Assembly (NCBI RefSeq): GCF_902806685.2
Contig: NC_048537.1
Coordinates: 8,950,720-9,014,719 of the forward strand
DNA length: 64,000 bases
Direction of reading: 5' to 3'
Source of the DNA: Maniola hyperantus
Lineage: Eukaryota; Arthropoda; Insecta; Lepidoptera; Nymphalidae
The position numbers were made by a program, and so were the translations under genes. The notes under the pieces were generated by a model. It saw only the letters and a program-made list of their open reading frames with translations. It searched no databases and had not been told where the DNA came from. Shown here one piece after another: positions 42,073 to 52,859 of this stretch (the stretch's first letter is position 1; each line of letters starts with the position of its first letter).

Positions 42073-42255
42073 TTGCCAAATTTCATGATTCTTGGTCAAC
42101 GGGAAGTACCCCGTAGGTTTCTTGACAGACAGACAGACGGACAGACAGATAGACAGACAGACAACAAAGTGATCCTATAAGGGTTCCGTTTTTCCTTTGA
42201 GGTACGGAACCCTAAAAAGGAACCCTTATAGGATCACTTCGTTGTCTGTCTGTCT
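42073..42255. mobile_element. Two TAGGGTTCCGTA-family ends facing each other
   Basis: From 42073 to about 42215 is the TAGxGTTCCGTACCTC repeat in reverse orientation (CCAAATTTCATGATTCTTGG, GTCAACGGGAAGTACCCCGT, (GACA)n, GGTACGGAACCCTAAAAA). It is directly joined to the same end in forward orientation (GGAACCCTTATAGGATCACT TCG TTGTCTGTCTGTC). The two halves form a 37-bp inverted repeat (42151-42187 / 42219-42255) with one mismatch. Confidence 0.7.
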
Positions 42256-42521
42256 CTACTCTGTCTTTACATACATACATACATAGACTGCCAAAATCAT
42301 AACCCTTCCTTTTAGCTTTGCCGTAGTCGGGTAAAAGCAATACTGTATTGCTTGCAGATCGCAACAAGCTTTGCACACTTTGAAAGCGGATGATTACAGT
42401 AAGTAGCAACAATAAGTTACAAAAATAATATCTGACATTAATATTAATTTAAAACGATTTAGTACAAACTGTATCAATAACATTTCAACTCCCTAGTCTT
42501 ATCTCAACATTTATTAAATTA

Positions 42522-42640
42522 CTAGATCATGCCCGCGACTTCACGTGGTTTTAGGTTTTTCAAAATCCCGTGAAAACTCTTTGATATTCCGGGAAAAAGT
42601 ACTGTAAGTCACTGTCCGTTTCCAGGAGGTAAGCTCATCA
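42522..42640 (-). mobile_element. Short CTAGT-type repeat, 3' half
   Basis: Read from TACTAGATCATGCCCGCGAC through GTGGTTTTAGGTTTTTCAAA, AACTCTTTGATATTCCGGGA and AAAAGTACTGTAAGTCACTG. This is the family 3' half in reverse. The 5' half is replaced by the tandem repeat that follows. Confidence 0.6.
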
Positions 42641-42654
42641 ATAGAAGATCGGCT

Positions 42655-43034
42655 GAAAATGGTGGTTGTTTTTTGAAGTCTCCTAAACCTATATGTACAG
42701 AAAAAAACGTAAGATTTTCTTTACTAAGATGCTATTCAGTATTTGGATCTTTGTATATTAATAAGGATAAGTTTAAACTAAACCAAATGGGTTAGTTAAA
42801 AACCTTCACCGTCAACCGTGGTATTTTCATTCAGGAGGATCCAATACTGAAAGTGGTGGTTGTTTTTTGAAGTTAACCTATACTTACACAAATAAAACAT
42901 ATGATTTTCCTAGCTAAGATTCACTTCCGTGTTTAGCGTAGGTATTTTTACTGATAAAGAAAATAAAAAATAAAAAATAAACTAAACCAATTGAGTACGT
43001 TAAAAACCTTCCGTGGTTATTTTCATTTCTGCAG
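42655..43034. repeat. Two imperfect tandem units of about 190 bases
   Basis: Unit 1 starts GAAAATGGTGGTTGTTTTTT (42655), unit 2 starts GAAAGTGGTGGTTGTTTTTT (42849). Both then share TGAAGT, AACCTATA, GATTTTC, GCTAAGAT-like, AAACTAAACCAA, GTTAAAAACCTTC, CCGTGGT and ATTTTCATT. The second unit ends at the splice acceptor of the candidate exon 43035; the first unit ends with the acceptor-like TTTTCATTCAG, so the duplication appears to have copied the 3' end of an intron. Confidence 0.6.
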
Positions 43035-43135
43035 CTTCCGTACGTGTTACAAATAATCCGTTTCAAGACGAACTCAAAGCTGGAACAGTGCTAAACTCGC
43101 AGTACAGAAGGGTTATCGACACCTGGGGAAAGTAG
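43035..43135 (+). CDS. Candidate terminal exon of an unrecognised gene
   Basis: Seen: a strong acceptor (TTATTTTCATTTCTGCAG, AG at 43033-43034), then two bases completing a codon and 32 open codons ending in TAG (43133-43135). The peptide is SVRVTNNPFQDELKAGTVLN followed by SQYRRVIDTWGK, well mixed in composition with no low complexity, unlike chance ORFs in this AT-rich DNA. The intron phase is 1. Downstream AT-rich sequence could be the 3' UTR. No upstream partner exon was recognised, and the gene is unknown to me. A short frame leaves real room for chance. Confidence 0.45.
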
Positions 43136-43391
43136 TCGTTATCACGATCATGATAAGCCCCTCCCAGACGATAAATTTATGTGCCCTTTGTTTCTTTTCA
43201 TCGATTTATCAAAAAAGTCTCTTTTGTATCTCCATGACGTTAATCTCTACTTATAGGTCGTCATAGTCGGGTCAATAGTGACCAAGTCGCATTGTTTACT
43301 GTGTGAAACAGAATGTAGTCTGTAGGTATATATTTACCTTAAACTAAATATATCTACTCGTGTAGTACGGCTTTACAAAATTTTATTTATC

Positions 43392-43580
43392 TATTGTACT
43401 AATATTATAAATAGGTAAAGTTTGTGTTTGTAGAGGCAATCTCTAAAACTACAGAACTGATTTTGAAAATTCTTTCACAAGTAGAAAGCTACATTATTCC
43501 TGAGTATTATAGGCTATATTTTATTTTCAAAAAAATTAGAGATCCCTACGAAAATTGTAATAAGCTGTCCGGAGCTGATC
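43392..43580 (+). mobile_element. Short repeat, TATAAATAGGTAAAGTTTGT type, copy 1
   Basis: ACTAATATTATAAATAGGTA, GGCAATCTCTAAAACTACAG, CTGATTTTGAAAATTCTTTC, AAGCTACATTATTCCTGAG and AATTAGAGATCCCTACGAAA are in the same order as at 47302 and 55803. This is a separate family sharing its first 13 bases with the CTAGT type. Non-coding. Confidence 0.65.
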
Positions 43581-44204
43581 GCTAGTTAAATATAAATGAA
43601 AAGTATCTCTAAGATTGAGTATAAATCATGTGTAATATTATTCAAAAAGCAATAATGGTCAAGTTTTTAAATATTGATTGTTTAAAAAGATCAATTTTAT
43701 TTTATAGTTACAAAATATAATGTACCTTTTTTATCGTGAATCAATGCTACCTGTATAATATTTTTGCTTTATTCGTGATTCCATTACAATGCAAAAATAC
43801 ATATTTTCAAAGTTTTACTTATTTGTATTTTATAAGTTTTTATTGTACCTACACCCATAAGTAAATTTAGAAAGCCAGATAATTAGTTAGCTATATTCAG
43901 CTAATTATTAAATACCTACTACAAAATATAATCAGTATCACTAGATTTATACAGAGTAATAAAAGAAAACCCTGCAGTGTATCGTAAATTGCTTATTTTG
44001 TTCACAGGCCTCGGGCGGATCAATTTGACCCTTATCGAGAAAATAACCAACGAAAGCGAAGTCCTATTACGTGCACCAAGAAAAAATTAATTGTTTGTGA
44101 TTATGGATCGCAGATAATTGATTGTTGGAGGGACTGAGATGTGTCTCTACTGTCCAGATTGGCTGTGAAATTACATGACATACCTATGAAGGAGTTTATA
44201 ATAT

Positions 44205-44408
44205 AAATCTGACTGACTGACTGACTGATCTATCAACACATAGCTCAAACTGCCGGAAGAATTGGGCTGAAATTTGACACGCAGATAGCTATTATTACGT
44301 AGACATCCGCTAAGAAAGTATTATTGAAAATCCCAATTCCTACGAGGCGAAAATAGGTGTTTGAAATTTGTGTAGTCCACGCGGGCGAGGTCACATGCAT
44401 AAGCTAGT
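44205..44408 (+). mobile_element. CTGACTGAC-type repeat, short form
   Basis: It starts CTGACTGACTGACTGATCTA and runs through ACATAGCTCAAACTGCCGG, GAAATTTGACACGCAGATAG, TAGACATCCGCTAAGAAAG and CCACGCGGGCGAGGTCACAT to AGCTAGTA. It shares the ends of the longer copy at 47517 but has a much shorter middle. Confidence 0.65.
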
Positions 44409-45018
44409 AGTATTATATTATGATTATTGATTATGTAAAAAATAAACAAAGAACTATTTCACCATGAAACCTAATTTAAACCAGCGTCGCAGAATAAACA
44501 TTTTTAGTTTACATGGAAATGATGACAATTACCCGCGCTAAACAACTTGTACGCTCCGTAGGTATCCTCGGTTTATAAAGTATCAGATGCAAGTTAATAA
44601 GTAGGCATTGCCGTAGCTAGGAATTGATTTCGGGGGAGTTTTATCAGGGTTGTTATATCCAAATGCTCTCAGGGGAAAAATACTTTTGCTCGATTTGATG
44701 GTAGGTATAGTTAGTGTAAAGCGTAGAATCCAACGATAAATAGGAGCTCTAAAAAAAAGATACAGGCAAACAAGCAAAAAAAGTCAAATTTTGCCTCTTT
44801 TTTCAAGTTCTTGTCGACTGTTTTGGCATGGATTTTTTTTACGTTTTAAAAATAATATTCTGATGGGAAATTTGATTTTCTACAAAAAGTTTTATATACA
44901 ATACCCATATCAAAATTATGCGTTGTTTACGAGACATTGAAAACACCAAAAGAGATGATTTTTATTTTCACCTTCTAATTTAAAAGCATTCTACGGTTTT
45001 TTCTTCTTTTATAACCCA

Positions 45019-45224
45019 CTAGCTGATGCCCGTGACTTTCGCCTGGAATTAGGTTTTTTAAAAATCACGTAGGACCTCTTTGATTTTCCGGGATAAATAG
45101 TAGCCTATGGCACTCTCCAGGTCTTTATCTATACCCATGCAAAAAATCACGTCAATCCGTTGCACTGTTGCAACGTGATTGAAGGACAAACAAACACACT
45201 TTCGCAATTATAATAAGGGTACTG
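45019..45224 (-). mobile_element. Short CTAGT-type repeat, full length
   Basis: Both ends are present: CACTAGCTGATGCCCGTGAC at the left and ACACACTTTCGCAATTATAA at the right, with ATTTTCCGGGATAAATAGTA and GCAACGTGATTGAAGGACAA between. It belongs to the same 5' variant as the copies at 28044 and 48403. Confidence 0.75.
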
Positions 45225-46346
45225 ATTGAACGATTCCTGCAATAAAAATCCGAGAACGTCTTAGTTACTTTCTATAAGACAACCAATAGCCTATAAGTAC
45301 AAAATAAAAGCGCGAAAGAGAGTGCGAAATATCGATATGATTTACAAAAAAAATGTAAGTAAGTAAATTCAAGAAGTATTGTTTATTTCAGAAGTTATTT
45401 CGCCTTGTTTAGGATTTCGGCAGAAGGGGGTTTGGAGTTTGAATCCCCAAAATGTCACTGCCCTGGCTACGGCCATGTTAAGTAGGTATTTATTTATGCG
45501 TAATTATAAGTAGGTACGTAGCTATAGCCACTCCCAATGGGCAACATATTTTTACACGCAGCCTCTCGTTCACGTGCTGCCGCTGTAAATCATGTCATTT
45601 GACAAGCATTGATAAATTGACCCGATGCACCTAGCGAAAATGACACACGTCTATTTGTAGCTTGAGTAACTCGTATTGCAACACACTGTACTTAACTATC
45701 TAGTTGTTTAAGAGAAAATATCTGATTCTTAACTATTCTACTTTCACAACTTAAATTTTTTACCTTACTTTTATTTGTGGAAATAAAAAGTTACGATGCT
45801 ACAAGGGAGGTGTAACATTATGTTCTTATTATACCGGTTGTGCTTATAAGGATAGGAATTCTTTAATAACTTGCAATTCGTATGAGCAATAAATGCTATA
45901 TGACATAAAACGGGATTAGTGCGATAGGGAGAAATTCTCTTCTGAATAGCAATAAGTTGAACAGATACATGTTAAGCACATACGTTTTATTTGTCCGAAG
46001 CATCAGGGTGGTTTAACCAAGAAACTCAAACTTAAAATAGGACTCTGAATGCTCAAATCGAGGCAATCCACCGGTCGTTTGTCAAGGTCAACGTTCTACT
46101 TCTATACGGCCGAAATTAATAAAATCAATCTATCCGTAATCTGTCGATAACTGACACCAGCGTTATTATATATTTGCCAAAAAATTGTGATATTTTTTGA
46201 GAAATAACAACGTTGCTTATCGACAGTTTATAGAGAGATTGATTAATATTTTTTCTTCCGTTAATTTGTGATACTCATAGAAATAATAAATTTTAATTGC
46301 TCAGTAATAGGTAGTCAATGTCACAGGTCTCTACAATGGACTCATC
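45225..46346. other. AT-rich DNA without a visible gene
   Basis: I see no convincing exon. A pair of partly inverted TATCGATAAC/TTATCGACAG-like segments near 46140-46230 may mark an old foldback element. Confidence 0.3.
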
Positions 46347-46645
46347 TTTTTTTTATTCCGATATAGTTAGCCCTTGACTGCGATCTCACCTGGTGGTAAG
46401 TTGTGATGCAGTCTAAGATGGTAATGAGCTAACTTGTAAGGGGTATGGCAGTTTACCTGGTATGGTATTATACCTACCTATGACCCCTGATAGGTTTCTA
46501 TGCGGCATAATACCAGAACGTTAAATCGTTTGGCGGCACGGCTTTGTCTGTAGGGTGGTACCTAACTAGCTACGGCTACAGCTTCTCACTAGACCTCCCA
46601 CTCAAAGACCTCAAGCACTACCATTGCACCAGGGACGTCGTCATC
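46347..46645 (-). mobile_element. SINE family 1, minus copy
   Basis: Read on the minus strand from CTGGTGCAATGGTAGTGCTT (A-box region) through CTGTAGCCGTAGCTAGTTAG, CCGCCAAACGATTTAACG and ACCACCAGGTGAGATCGCAG to GGGCTAACTATATCGGAATA with an A-rich tail. The B-box region is lost (TGGGAGGTCTAGTGAG), so it could no longer be transcribed from its own promoter. Confidence 0.8.
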
Positions 46646-46712
46646 AGTGACCGTCTGTCGGTTGACGGCTACGATTAGTATCTAATGTGGTAGACCTATG
46701 GTGAATGTCTTA

Positions 46713-46990
46713 AAATCCGTCAAGTGCAATTTGGACTCGCACATGAAGAGTTCCGTACCATCGTACAAGAAATAACGGTTTTTATTTTATTTTTATTAAT
46801 TTTCATGGCGGCGATTATGGAATTTTTATTATTTGTTGTTATGGTGTTACTAAAAATACACATTTTTTGGAAATTTCAACTCTCTACCTACTACGGTTTA
46901 CAGATGGACGGACGGACGGACGGACTGACGGACAGAGTGAGGATTAGTAATAGAGTCCCGTTGGCACTCTTTGGGTAGGGAACCCTAGAA
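46713..46990 (+). mobile_element. AAGTGC...GAGTTCCGTACC repeat, short diverged form
   Basis: It starts AAAATCCGTCAAGTGCAATT, GGACTCGCACATGAAGAGTT and CCGTACC, and ends with (GGAC)n at 46904-46935, GACAGAGTGAGGATTAGTA and TAGGGAACCCTAGAAAG. The middle is short and AT-rich; the 84-codon frame across it is an artefact. Confidence 0.6.
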
Positions 46991-47301
46991 AGCTTCCTTA
47001 CAGAAGGCACTGACTTCTAAGCGGGCGTTAACGATAAAGCAATCGAATTATGATCGAAGCTGAATTAATAATTACGTGTGTCGCATGAATTTAAAAATGT
47101 ATGACATTTAAATGCCAACTCAGTCGCCATTTTAGCTCGACGCGAAAGAGAGAGACTATCACCTTGAACACGACTTAAATCTGACAACCTCGAATGTCAC
47201 TCTCGTTCGAACCAATTAAAGTTAATGCGTATACTAAAGCTAAGTTTTGTGACAATATTATTAATATTATATACCTACTGAGTCTCATCAATCTATATAA
47301 T

Positions 47302-47505
47302 ATCTATACTAATATTATAAAGAGGTAAAGTTTGTAAGTTTGTTTGTAGGAAGTAATCTTTAGAACTACTGAACTCATTTTGAAAATTCTTTCACCAGTA
47401 GAAATGACATAGGCTTTATTTTGTATTCCAAAAATTTAGAGATCCCTGCGAAAATTGTAATAATAAGCTACCCGTGCCAACCCGGGGCGGGTCGCTAATT
47501 ATTTA
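47302..47505 (+). mobile_element. Short repeat, AGGTAAAGTTTGT type, copy 2
   Basis: ACTAATATTATAAAGAGGTA, TTTGTTTGTAGGAAGTAATC, CTCATTTTGAAAATTCTTTC and AATTTAGAGATCCCTGCGAA, ending near AACCCGGGGCGGGTCGCTAAT. The end motif is like the CCGCCCCGGCTTCGC start of the repeat at 53155 read in reverse. Confidence 0.65.
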
Positions 47506-47516
47506 TCTATCTTCTA

Positions 47517-48222
47517 TATATATAAAATTCAAAGTCCTGACTGACTGACTGACTGACTGACATATATATCAACGCACAGCCTAAACCGCTGGTCCTAAAG
47601 ACATGAAATTTGGAGGGTCTATTCTTTGTAAAGAGTAGGTATCCACTAAGAAAGGATTTTTCGAAATTCCACCCCTAAGTGGGTTAAATGGGGGATGGAA
47701 GTTTTATTTATTTATTTTATTTATTTTACACTTTATTGCACACAACACAAAGTAAACATTGAAAAAACACAATACAGAATCTAATAGCTGTAGCATGCAA
47801 AGGCGGCCTAATCGCAAAAGCTTTATGTTTGTATGAAAGTCCGTCATTTTTCAAGTTGTTTGCATGAAAATTGGTATTTGGGTTTTCGGTCACAAATGAA
47901 GAAATACGTGTTTCAGGATTTTTGGAAAATTCGCCCATAAGGGTGGTAAAATAGGGGATGAAAGTTTGTATGGGAAAGTTTTAATTATTGATATTATTAA
48001 CGTGAAATTTGGTAATTAGGTTTTTCTTGAGGTTAGGTGTCAGCTAAGAAACGGCTATGAGAAAATCTCCCCCTAAAGGGATGAAACGGGGGTTGGAAGG
48101 TTATATGTGTTATTCGGTGCTGTTCAGGGTGCGCGTACTGATGTTATAATGTTTGTTTTAAAAAAAAAAAATGCTTTTTGTTTCCTGTAGGCCACGCGGG
48201 CGAAGCCGCGGGCAGAAGCTAG
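47517..48222 (+). mobile_element. CTGACTGAC-type repeat, long form with a nested insertion
   Basis: It starts after ATATATAAAATTCAAAGTCC with (CTGA)n and CACAGCCTAAACCGCTGGTC, and continues TAAGTGGGTTAAATGGGGGA, GAAAGTCCGTCATTTTTCAA, GGTTTTCGGTCACAAATGAA and CCTAAAGGGATGAAACGGGG. It ends GGCCACGCGGGCGAAGCCGC, GGGCAGAAGCTAGTA. About 122 bases at 47705-47826 are inserted relative to the minus copy at 29862: they begin TTTATTTATTTTATTT and end GGCGGCCTAATCGCAAAAGC. Read on the minus strand this is a short insertion with an A-rich tail, probably a truncated LINE or SINE. Confidence 0.65.
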
Positions 48223-48227
48223 TATAT

Positions 48228-48400
48228 GTGTAAAAAGACTTGTCCAGACTCACTGACCTACCAACGCACAGCCTAAACCATTGAGGTTTAGAAACTTAAA
48301 ATTATGGTAGTGGGTTCCTTTTGTAACGAAAGCACTCACAAAGAAAGGATTTTTGACTGATTTTTGGTAATTCCTCCTCTAAGTATCCCACTACCCATAT
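48228..48400 (+). mobile_element. CTGACTGAC-type repeat, 5' fragment
   Basis: CAACGCACAGCCTAAACCAT, TTCCTTTTGTAACG and CAAAGAAAGGATTTTTGACT repeat the first part of the 47517 copy. The rest is missing and a CTAGT-type repeat follows at once. Confidence 0.55.
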
Positions 48401-48402
48401 CA

Positions 48403-48597
48403 CTACCCATATTATAAATGCGCAAGTGTGTTTGTTTATTGGTTTGTCCTTCGGTCATGCCGCAACGGAGCAACGAATCAACGTGATTTTTGCTGGAGAG
48501 TGACATAGGCTACTTTTTATTCCGGAAAATCGAAGAGTCCCCACGGGATTTTTAAAAACCTAAATCCACGCAAACGAAGTCGCGGGCATCAGCTAGT
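48403..48597 (+). mobile_element. Short CTAGT-type repeat, full length
   Basis: It runs from ACTACCCATATTATAAATGC and GTTTGTCCTTCGGTCATGC through CAACGGAGCAACGAATCAAC, AGGCTACTTTTTATTCCGGA and ACGAAGTCGCGGGCATCAGC to TAGT. It is one of the cleanest copies. Confidence 0.8.
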
Positions 48598-48660
48598 TAT
48601 CCATCTCTAACCGGCATATTCTTTAAAAAAAAAAACTGCCCTAAGTAACTCTTTACAGGG

Positions 48661-48750
48661 TTTTGAAGGTACTTGACTTCAAAACACCTAGCTAAGATAT
48701 TTTAAAGTCAAGTACCTTCAAAATACTTTATCTAGGTAAGTATTTTGAAG
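48661..48750. repeat. Compound hairpin with two alternative folds
   Basis: TTTTGAAGGTACTTGACTTC... (48661-48684) pairs with 48700-48723 (24 bp, one mismatch). The overlapping segment CTTCAAAATACT (48716-48727) can instead pair with AGTATTTTGAAG (48739-48750). Three copies of a TACTTGACTTCAAAA-like unit in alternating orientation produce this. Confidence 0.7.
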
Positions 48751-48859
48751 TCAAGTAACATTAGGCCCTATGTAAGATGGTCAGAGTCAGTTTAAAGCAT
48801 AGTCGTATATATGGGATCATAGAGAAACTAAACAGTGTAATGATTGCGATAAAAATAAA

Positions 48860-51100
48860 TTGTCAATACAGTTACTGGCATACATTATATACATGTTACA
48901 TGATTTGAAAGATAAGTTTTCACAACACCTTAACAAGAAAAAAATGTGTGACAGTATTGCAGTGCAATGGCTCATTCATTTAAAGATAGTCATCATTTCT
49001 TTCCTAGTACCGCTAAATTACACTTCTAGTAGCTGTGTAACACGTTTACGACGTAGTTTGAAGATGGTAAGGCATATCCGTAATGGCAATCGCAGGATTA
49101 TATGGACAGATGCCAGAGTGATATAAACATATTCTTTACTACGTCCCGTATCCGTGAAGGCACTGTGACAGAGGTCAAAATAAACTGTCTTTTTGTTACA
49201 GAGCTGTTTTATGTTATTACTTTGTTTATATTATTAACAAACTAGGAAAACTACTTGATTTCACGAACTGATCTGTCCTCGTTAACAATAAATAGGAAAT
49301 TTTCATTAGACTTACACCATAAATTTTTTCATATTATATATTCCATTATAACAAAGGTCAAAAATTCTAGGTCTAGAAAATTGTACAGTTCTGGATGTGA
49401 AAAATGAAGAGTAGGTACCACTAGTTTTTGAAAAAATAATGTTTAAAAATTAGGCCATGTGGGAACTGGTGAAAAAGGATGACCACGGAACAAAAAATTT
49501 CTTCTCTATACAAACTTTTCCATAATTATTATCTTGCGACTCTCATGAATGTTTTTGTATGGAACTTTTTATTTACACTATGTAGGTAAGCATTATGAGA
49601 ATATGAGCATAGGAAAAGTATGATCTCAAAATTTTAAAATGTTCAAAACCTTAATCTCTTCAATTAGCTGATAAAAAATGACAACGGAAAAAAAACGGTT
49701 GCAATAGAAAATTTATTTTGAACACTCAAGTGAATCTCATATAAACAAACTTTATAAGAATCTTATTTGCTTTTACAACTTGTTAGAAGCTAGCATTTGC
49801 ATTTTCAATCTCAAAATCGTAAATTATTATTCTTAGCGTTTGACATTTTATTATCGTTTTCATACAAGTGCTAGCTAGCTACTCGTTTAAATTTTTAATT
49901 AACAAATTAAAAAAGTATTTACTTATTGATATAAAGAATGATAAAATCTTAAATTACTTAGCAATAATTAAAGGTTAAGTAAGGAAAGATAAGAAAGATG
50001 ACTTTACTCTTTACAATTTAGAATATGTAATAAGATTGTCCAATAAATTGTTTCCTAGTTAACCAAACATAATATGTATCGAGTTCGAGTATAAATATAG
50101 ATGACCCCAGCTGTACTCACGTGGTTAGTCGACGTAAACCCGACTAGTTTCAAAACCATCTAGGGTCCTTTTACACAGGGAATCAGTTCGTGGCGCTCAC
50201 TCTCACAATATCACTCACGATGGTTAAAACTTTAAATGCTAAGTAAATTAAAGTCAATACGAATTTCATAAGTAATAGAGACAAAATAAAACCGTTATTA
50301 CTGATACCACTAAGATCAACCCTCAATTAATGTACCTACAACAAAAACACTGTATGCCAATAATGACGACTAAACTACATCAGTTTCTATTTAATGTAAT
50401 TATATAAAATTTACTTTATTTGTAATAAACTTCAATTGATTTACTCAAAAACTTCCATTTATTTAAAGCTAATAAACACAAACCATATTTCGTTAAAATT
50501 CATTCTTACCTACTTAGTGAAATTTATCTCCACTTTGTTAATATTTAGCAGAGTAATAAACGATTTCGGAATTCGTAATCGATGTCAACAACCTGGCATC
50601 TATCTCAACAGCCACCAGCCGCTCCCTCGATATCGCTATAAAATTTATTGCGGCTCTATTTTAAAGTAAATTCATTAGAAATGTGACGATCATTAAAAAG
50701 TTCAACCGTGAGAAAGTGGTAAACACTCCTAACGAAGATAATGAGCAATTTGGTCAAATATACTACAAAATAGTTAAATACACTACAAATAGAACTTTGT
50801 AATAAACATGTAACCATATGCCTTTTTCATAAACCGATGAGGCAGCGTATATGTATTTATTTTATTTGAAATAATGACAAGAAAAATCTAAAGCACAGTA
50901 GTCTACCTTAAATTAAGGAACAAAATTGACAAAAACATTCAAATTCTTTAGGGAGGGAGAAATACAGCGTTATTTCTATCATTATTCACTAAAATGTATA
51001 TTCTTACCCTCGTACAAATTCTTGGAAGCATAAAGCCGAGCCGAGCCGAGGACGAGTTCTAATCGAAATTTGCTTTCAGGATTTAATTAATTTAAAGTTA
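48860..51100. other. AT-rich DNA without a supported gene
   Basis: The plus frame 48860-49126 includes TRLRRSLKMVRHIRNGNRR but has no start context or domain. About 50115-50215 (CACGTGGTTAGTCGACGTAA, CAGTTCGTGGCGCTCACTC) has the look of a dispersed element but has no second copy in this window. Nothing else was recognised. Confidence 0.3.
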
Positions 51101-51104
51101 GCCT

Positions 51105-51385
51105 GCTCGGAGTGGATTACTCAACGGGCGCTGAAGAGAGCTATGCTTGGAGTTTTTCTTGTTATCAAATCAGAAATGAGGAGATCCGTAGGAAAACTAG
51201 AGTAACCAAAATAGCTCAACGGGTTGTGAACCTGAATTGGAAATGGGCAGGACACCAAACGAGTTGCAGGAAGCCGCTGGATTCCGACAGCGCAAGATCC
51301 TGGCGTGAGGAAGTCCCTACAAGAGATCTATGTCTAGCATTGGAAGTCTATTTATTGATAATTATAATGATGAAAGTTAGCCTTT
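51105..51385 (+). pseudogene. C-terminal relic of an RTE-type LINE
   Basis: Seen in mixed frames: ITQRALKRAMLGV from about 51117, then QIRNEEIRRKTRVTKIAQRV and NLNWKWAGH in the frame open from 51112, then VAGSRWIPTAQD and SLQEIYV in another frame, with stops between. Known: AMLGvsLrDqIRNeeIRrrT... and W.WAGH, then GSRW...AQDR..W..L.eaYvq.W, is the C-terminal end of reverse transcriptases of RTE-like elements common in insects. The sequence ends in ATAATTATAATGATGAAAG, like the short ATGATG tails of that group. At least two frameshifts are present; the rest of the element is gone. Confidence 0.75.
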
Positions 51386-51716
51386 TTATCCGCCGAAAAC
51401 TTTTCTCAAACATAAATTAACAAAACTTTTAAGTGTAAAGATCAATTTAAATACTCAGCTAGATTTTCTGAAAATCGAAAATCCACAGTAGGTGCCTATA
51501 GTCTATACCATCAGAGTGAACATACGTACACGACTTTCTCTTTCAGATTTCTTGCTTTTTCAGATTTTAGCTTGGACCTTTTAATTTCTAAGGTACGTAA
51601 ACTAACGTTAGGTACCTACTGTTAAACAGGTTCGTTTTATTGTCCGACTTTATAAAATCTAGGTATTGGCGACCGAAGTAAATATCATTTTATTATATTA
51701 CAAAAAAATAACGTAT

Positions 51717-51850
51717 CACTACCCATATTATTAATGCGAAAGTGTGTTTGTCGACGACGTGATTTTTTGCATGGGTATAGTTAAAGACCTAAAGAGTGAC
51801 ATATTGTACCGGAATATCGAGAAAAACTCCAGATTTTTAAAAACCTCAAT
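51717..51850 (+). mobile_element. Short CTAGT-type repeat, internally deleted copy
   Basis: CACTACCCATATTATTAATG, CGAAAGTGTGTTTGTCGACG, TTTTTTGCATGGGTATAGTT, AAGAGTGACATATTGTACCG and GATTTTTAAAAACCTCAATCC are in family order, with the region between GTTTGT and CGACGTG deleted and the last 30 bases lost. Confidence 0.65.
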
Positions 51851-52550
51851 CCAAAAAGGAAATTTCATTTCTATATTTTGAAATATGTCATTTTTAACTA
51901 AATAATTGTTGTACCTAAATTATTAACAGTTTAAATTAAAGATGCATTTTTGTAAAATGTCAAAATAATTACGTTAAGATAAATTTAACAAAAACTACAT
52001 ATTAAATCCATTGAAGTGAAGACAATGTACATTAATGCTTCAGATAAAAGTTAATGAATACGTATCCACCGGAGATACACGATCAGAACAATAAAAAATA
52101 AACTTGGCCATTGAGAATTAACGAGTAGCCATCGATGTATGGTTATAGACTCACCGATTACATACCAACTGATGATATATACTCGTAGATGTGCTAACCT
52201 TTGTATTATATCAACAAACTTCAAAAAGCCATAAAGATTCATTAATTTAAAGGGCCAACGCATAAAATACTTAATTCAAACTTCTAGCACAAAGATGATT
52301 ACGGACATAGGTTACTTTGTATGTACCGGGAAATCAAAGGGTTCACTTCTAAAAGCATTAAGGATTTTTAAAAGCTTAATTCCCGCGTCCAAAATCACGA
52401 GTTCACTTATATTGTATTAGCGACCCGCACTGGCTTCTCACGGGTGCAATATAATAAAGAAAACGAGTAGAGTACCTATTGAGATACAACCACCATCCAA
52501 ATTTCCTGTGAATTTTCTAACAATTTTCTTTTATACAAACCATGTCCTGA
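51851..52550. other. AT-rich DNA, minor repeat fragments
   Basis: Near 52295-52400 pieces of the CTAGT-type repeat (ATTACGGACATAGGTTACTT, ACCGGGAAATCAAAGGGTTC) remain. No gene was seen. Confidence 0.35.
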
Positions 52551-52554
52551 CAAT

Positions 52555-52640
52555 AATTATGAACATTACAAACAGACAGACAGACAACGAAATGATCCTA
52601 TAAGGGTTCCTTTTTTTATTTTGAGGTACGGAACCTAAAA
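52555..52640 (-). mobile_element. TAGGGTTCCGTACCTC repeat, end fragment
   Basis: (CAGA)n, CAACGAAATGATCCTATAAG, GGGTTCC and GAGGTACGGAACCTAAAAAA reproduce the end also found at 42151-42215, in the same orientation. Confidence 0.6.
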
Positions 52641-52859
52641 AATCAGCTAATTCGGTTGAGCCGTTCTCAAGTGATGATTTTTTATACATGCGGAAATAGA
52701 TTTTTTATTTATAAAGATTATTTGTCCCAATACCTAGGTGTATATCTATAAATGTAGAGAGGAAACCCTTACACTACCACCCTTGCCCTAACCCACTATT
52801 TTGCTCCAATGTGATTTAGTACATTCCCTTCATTTTTCTTAGAAATTTAATATCAATAC

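Noticed and set aside
48860..49126. 88-codon ORF with a basic C-terminus
   Set aside because: It starts at a non-ATG codon; no family match that I recognise, no splice sites, AT-rich codon use throughout.
50115..50215. Complex sequence resembling a dispersed element
   Set aside because: No second copy in the window and no terminal structure, so it could not be classified.
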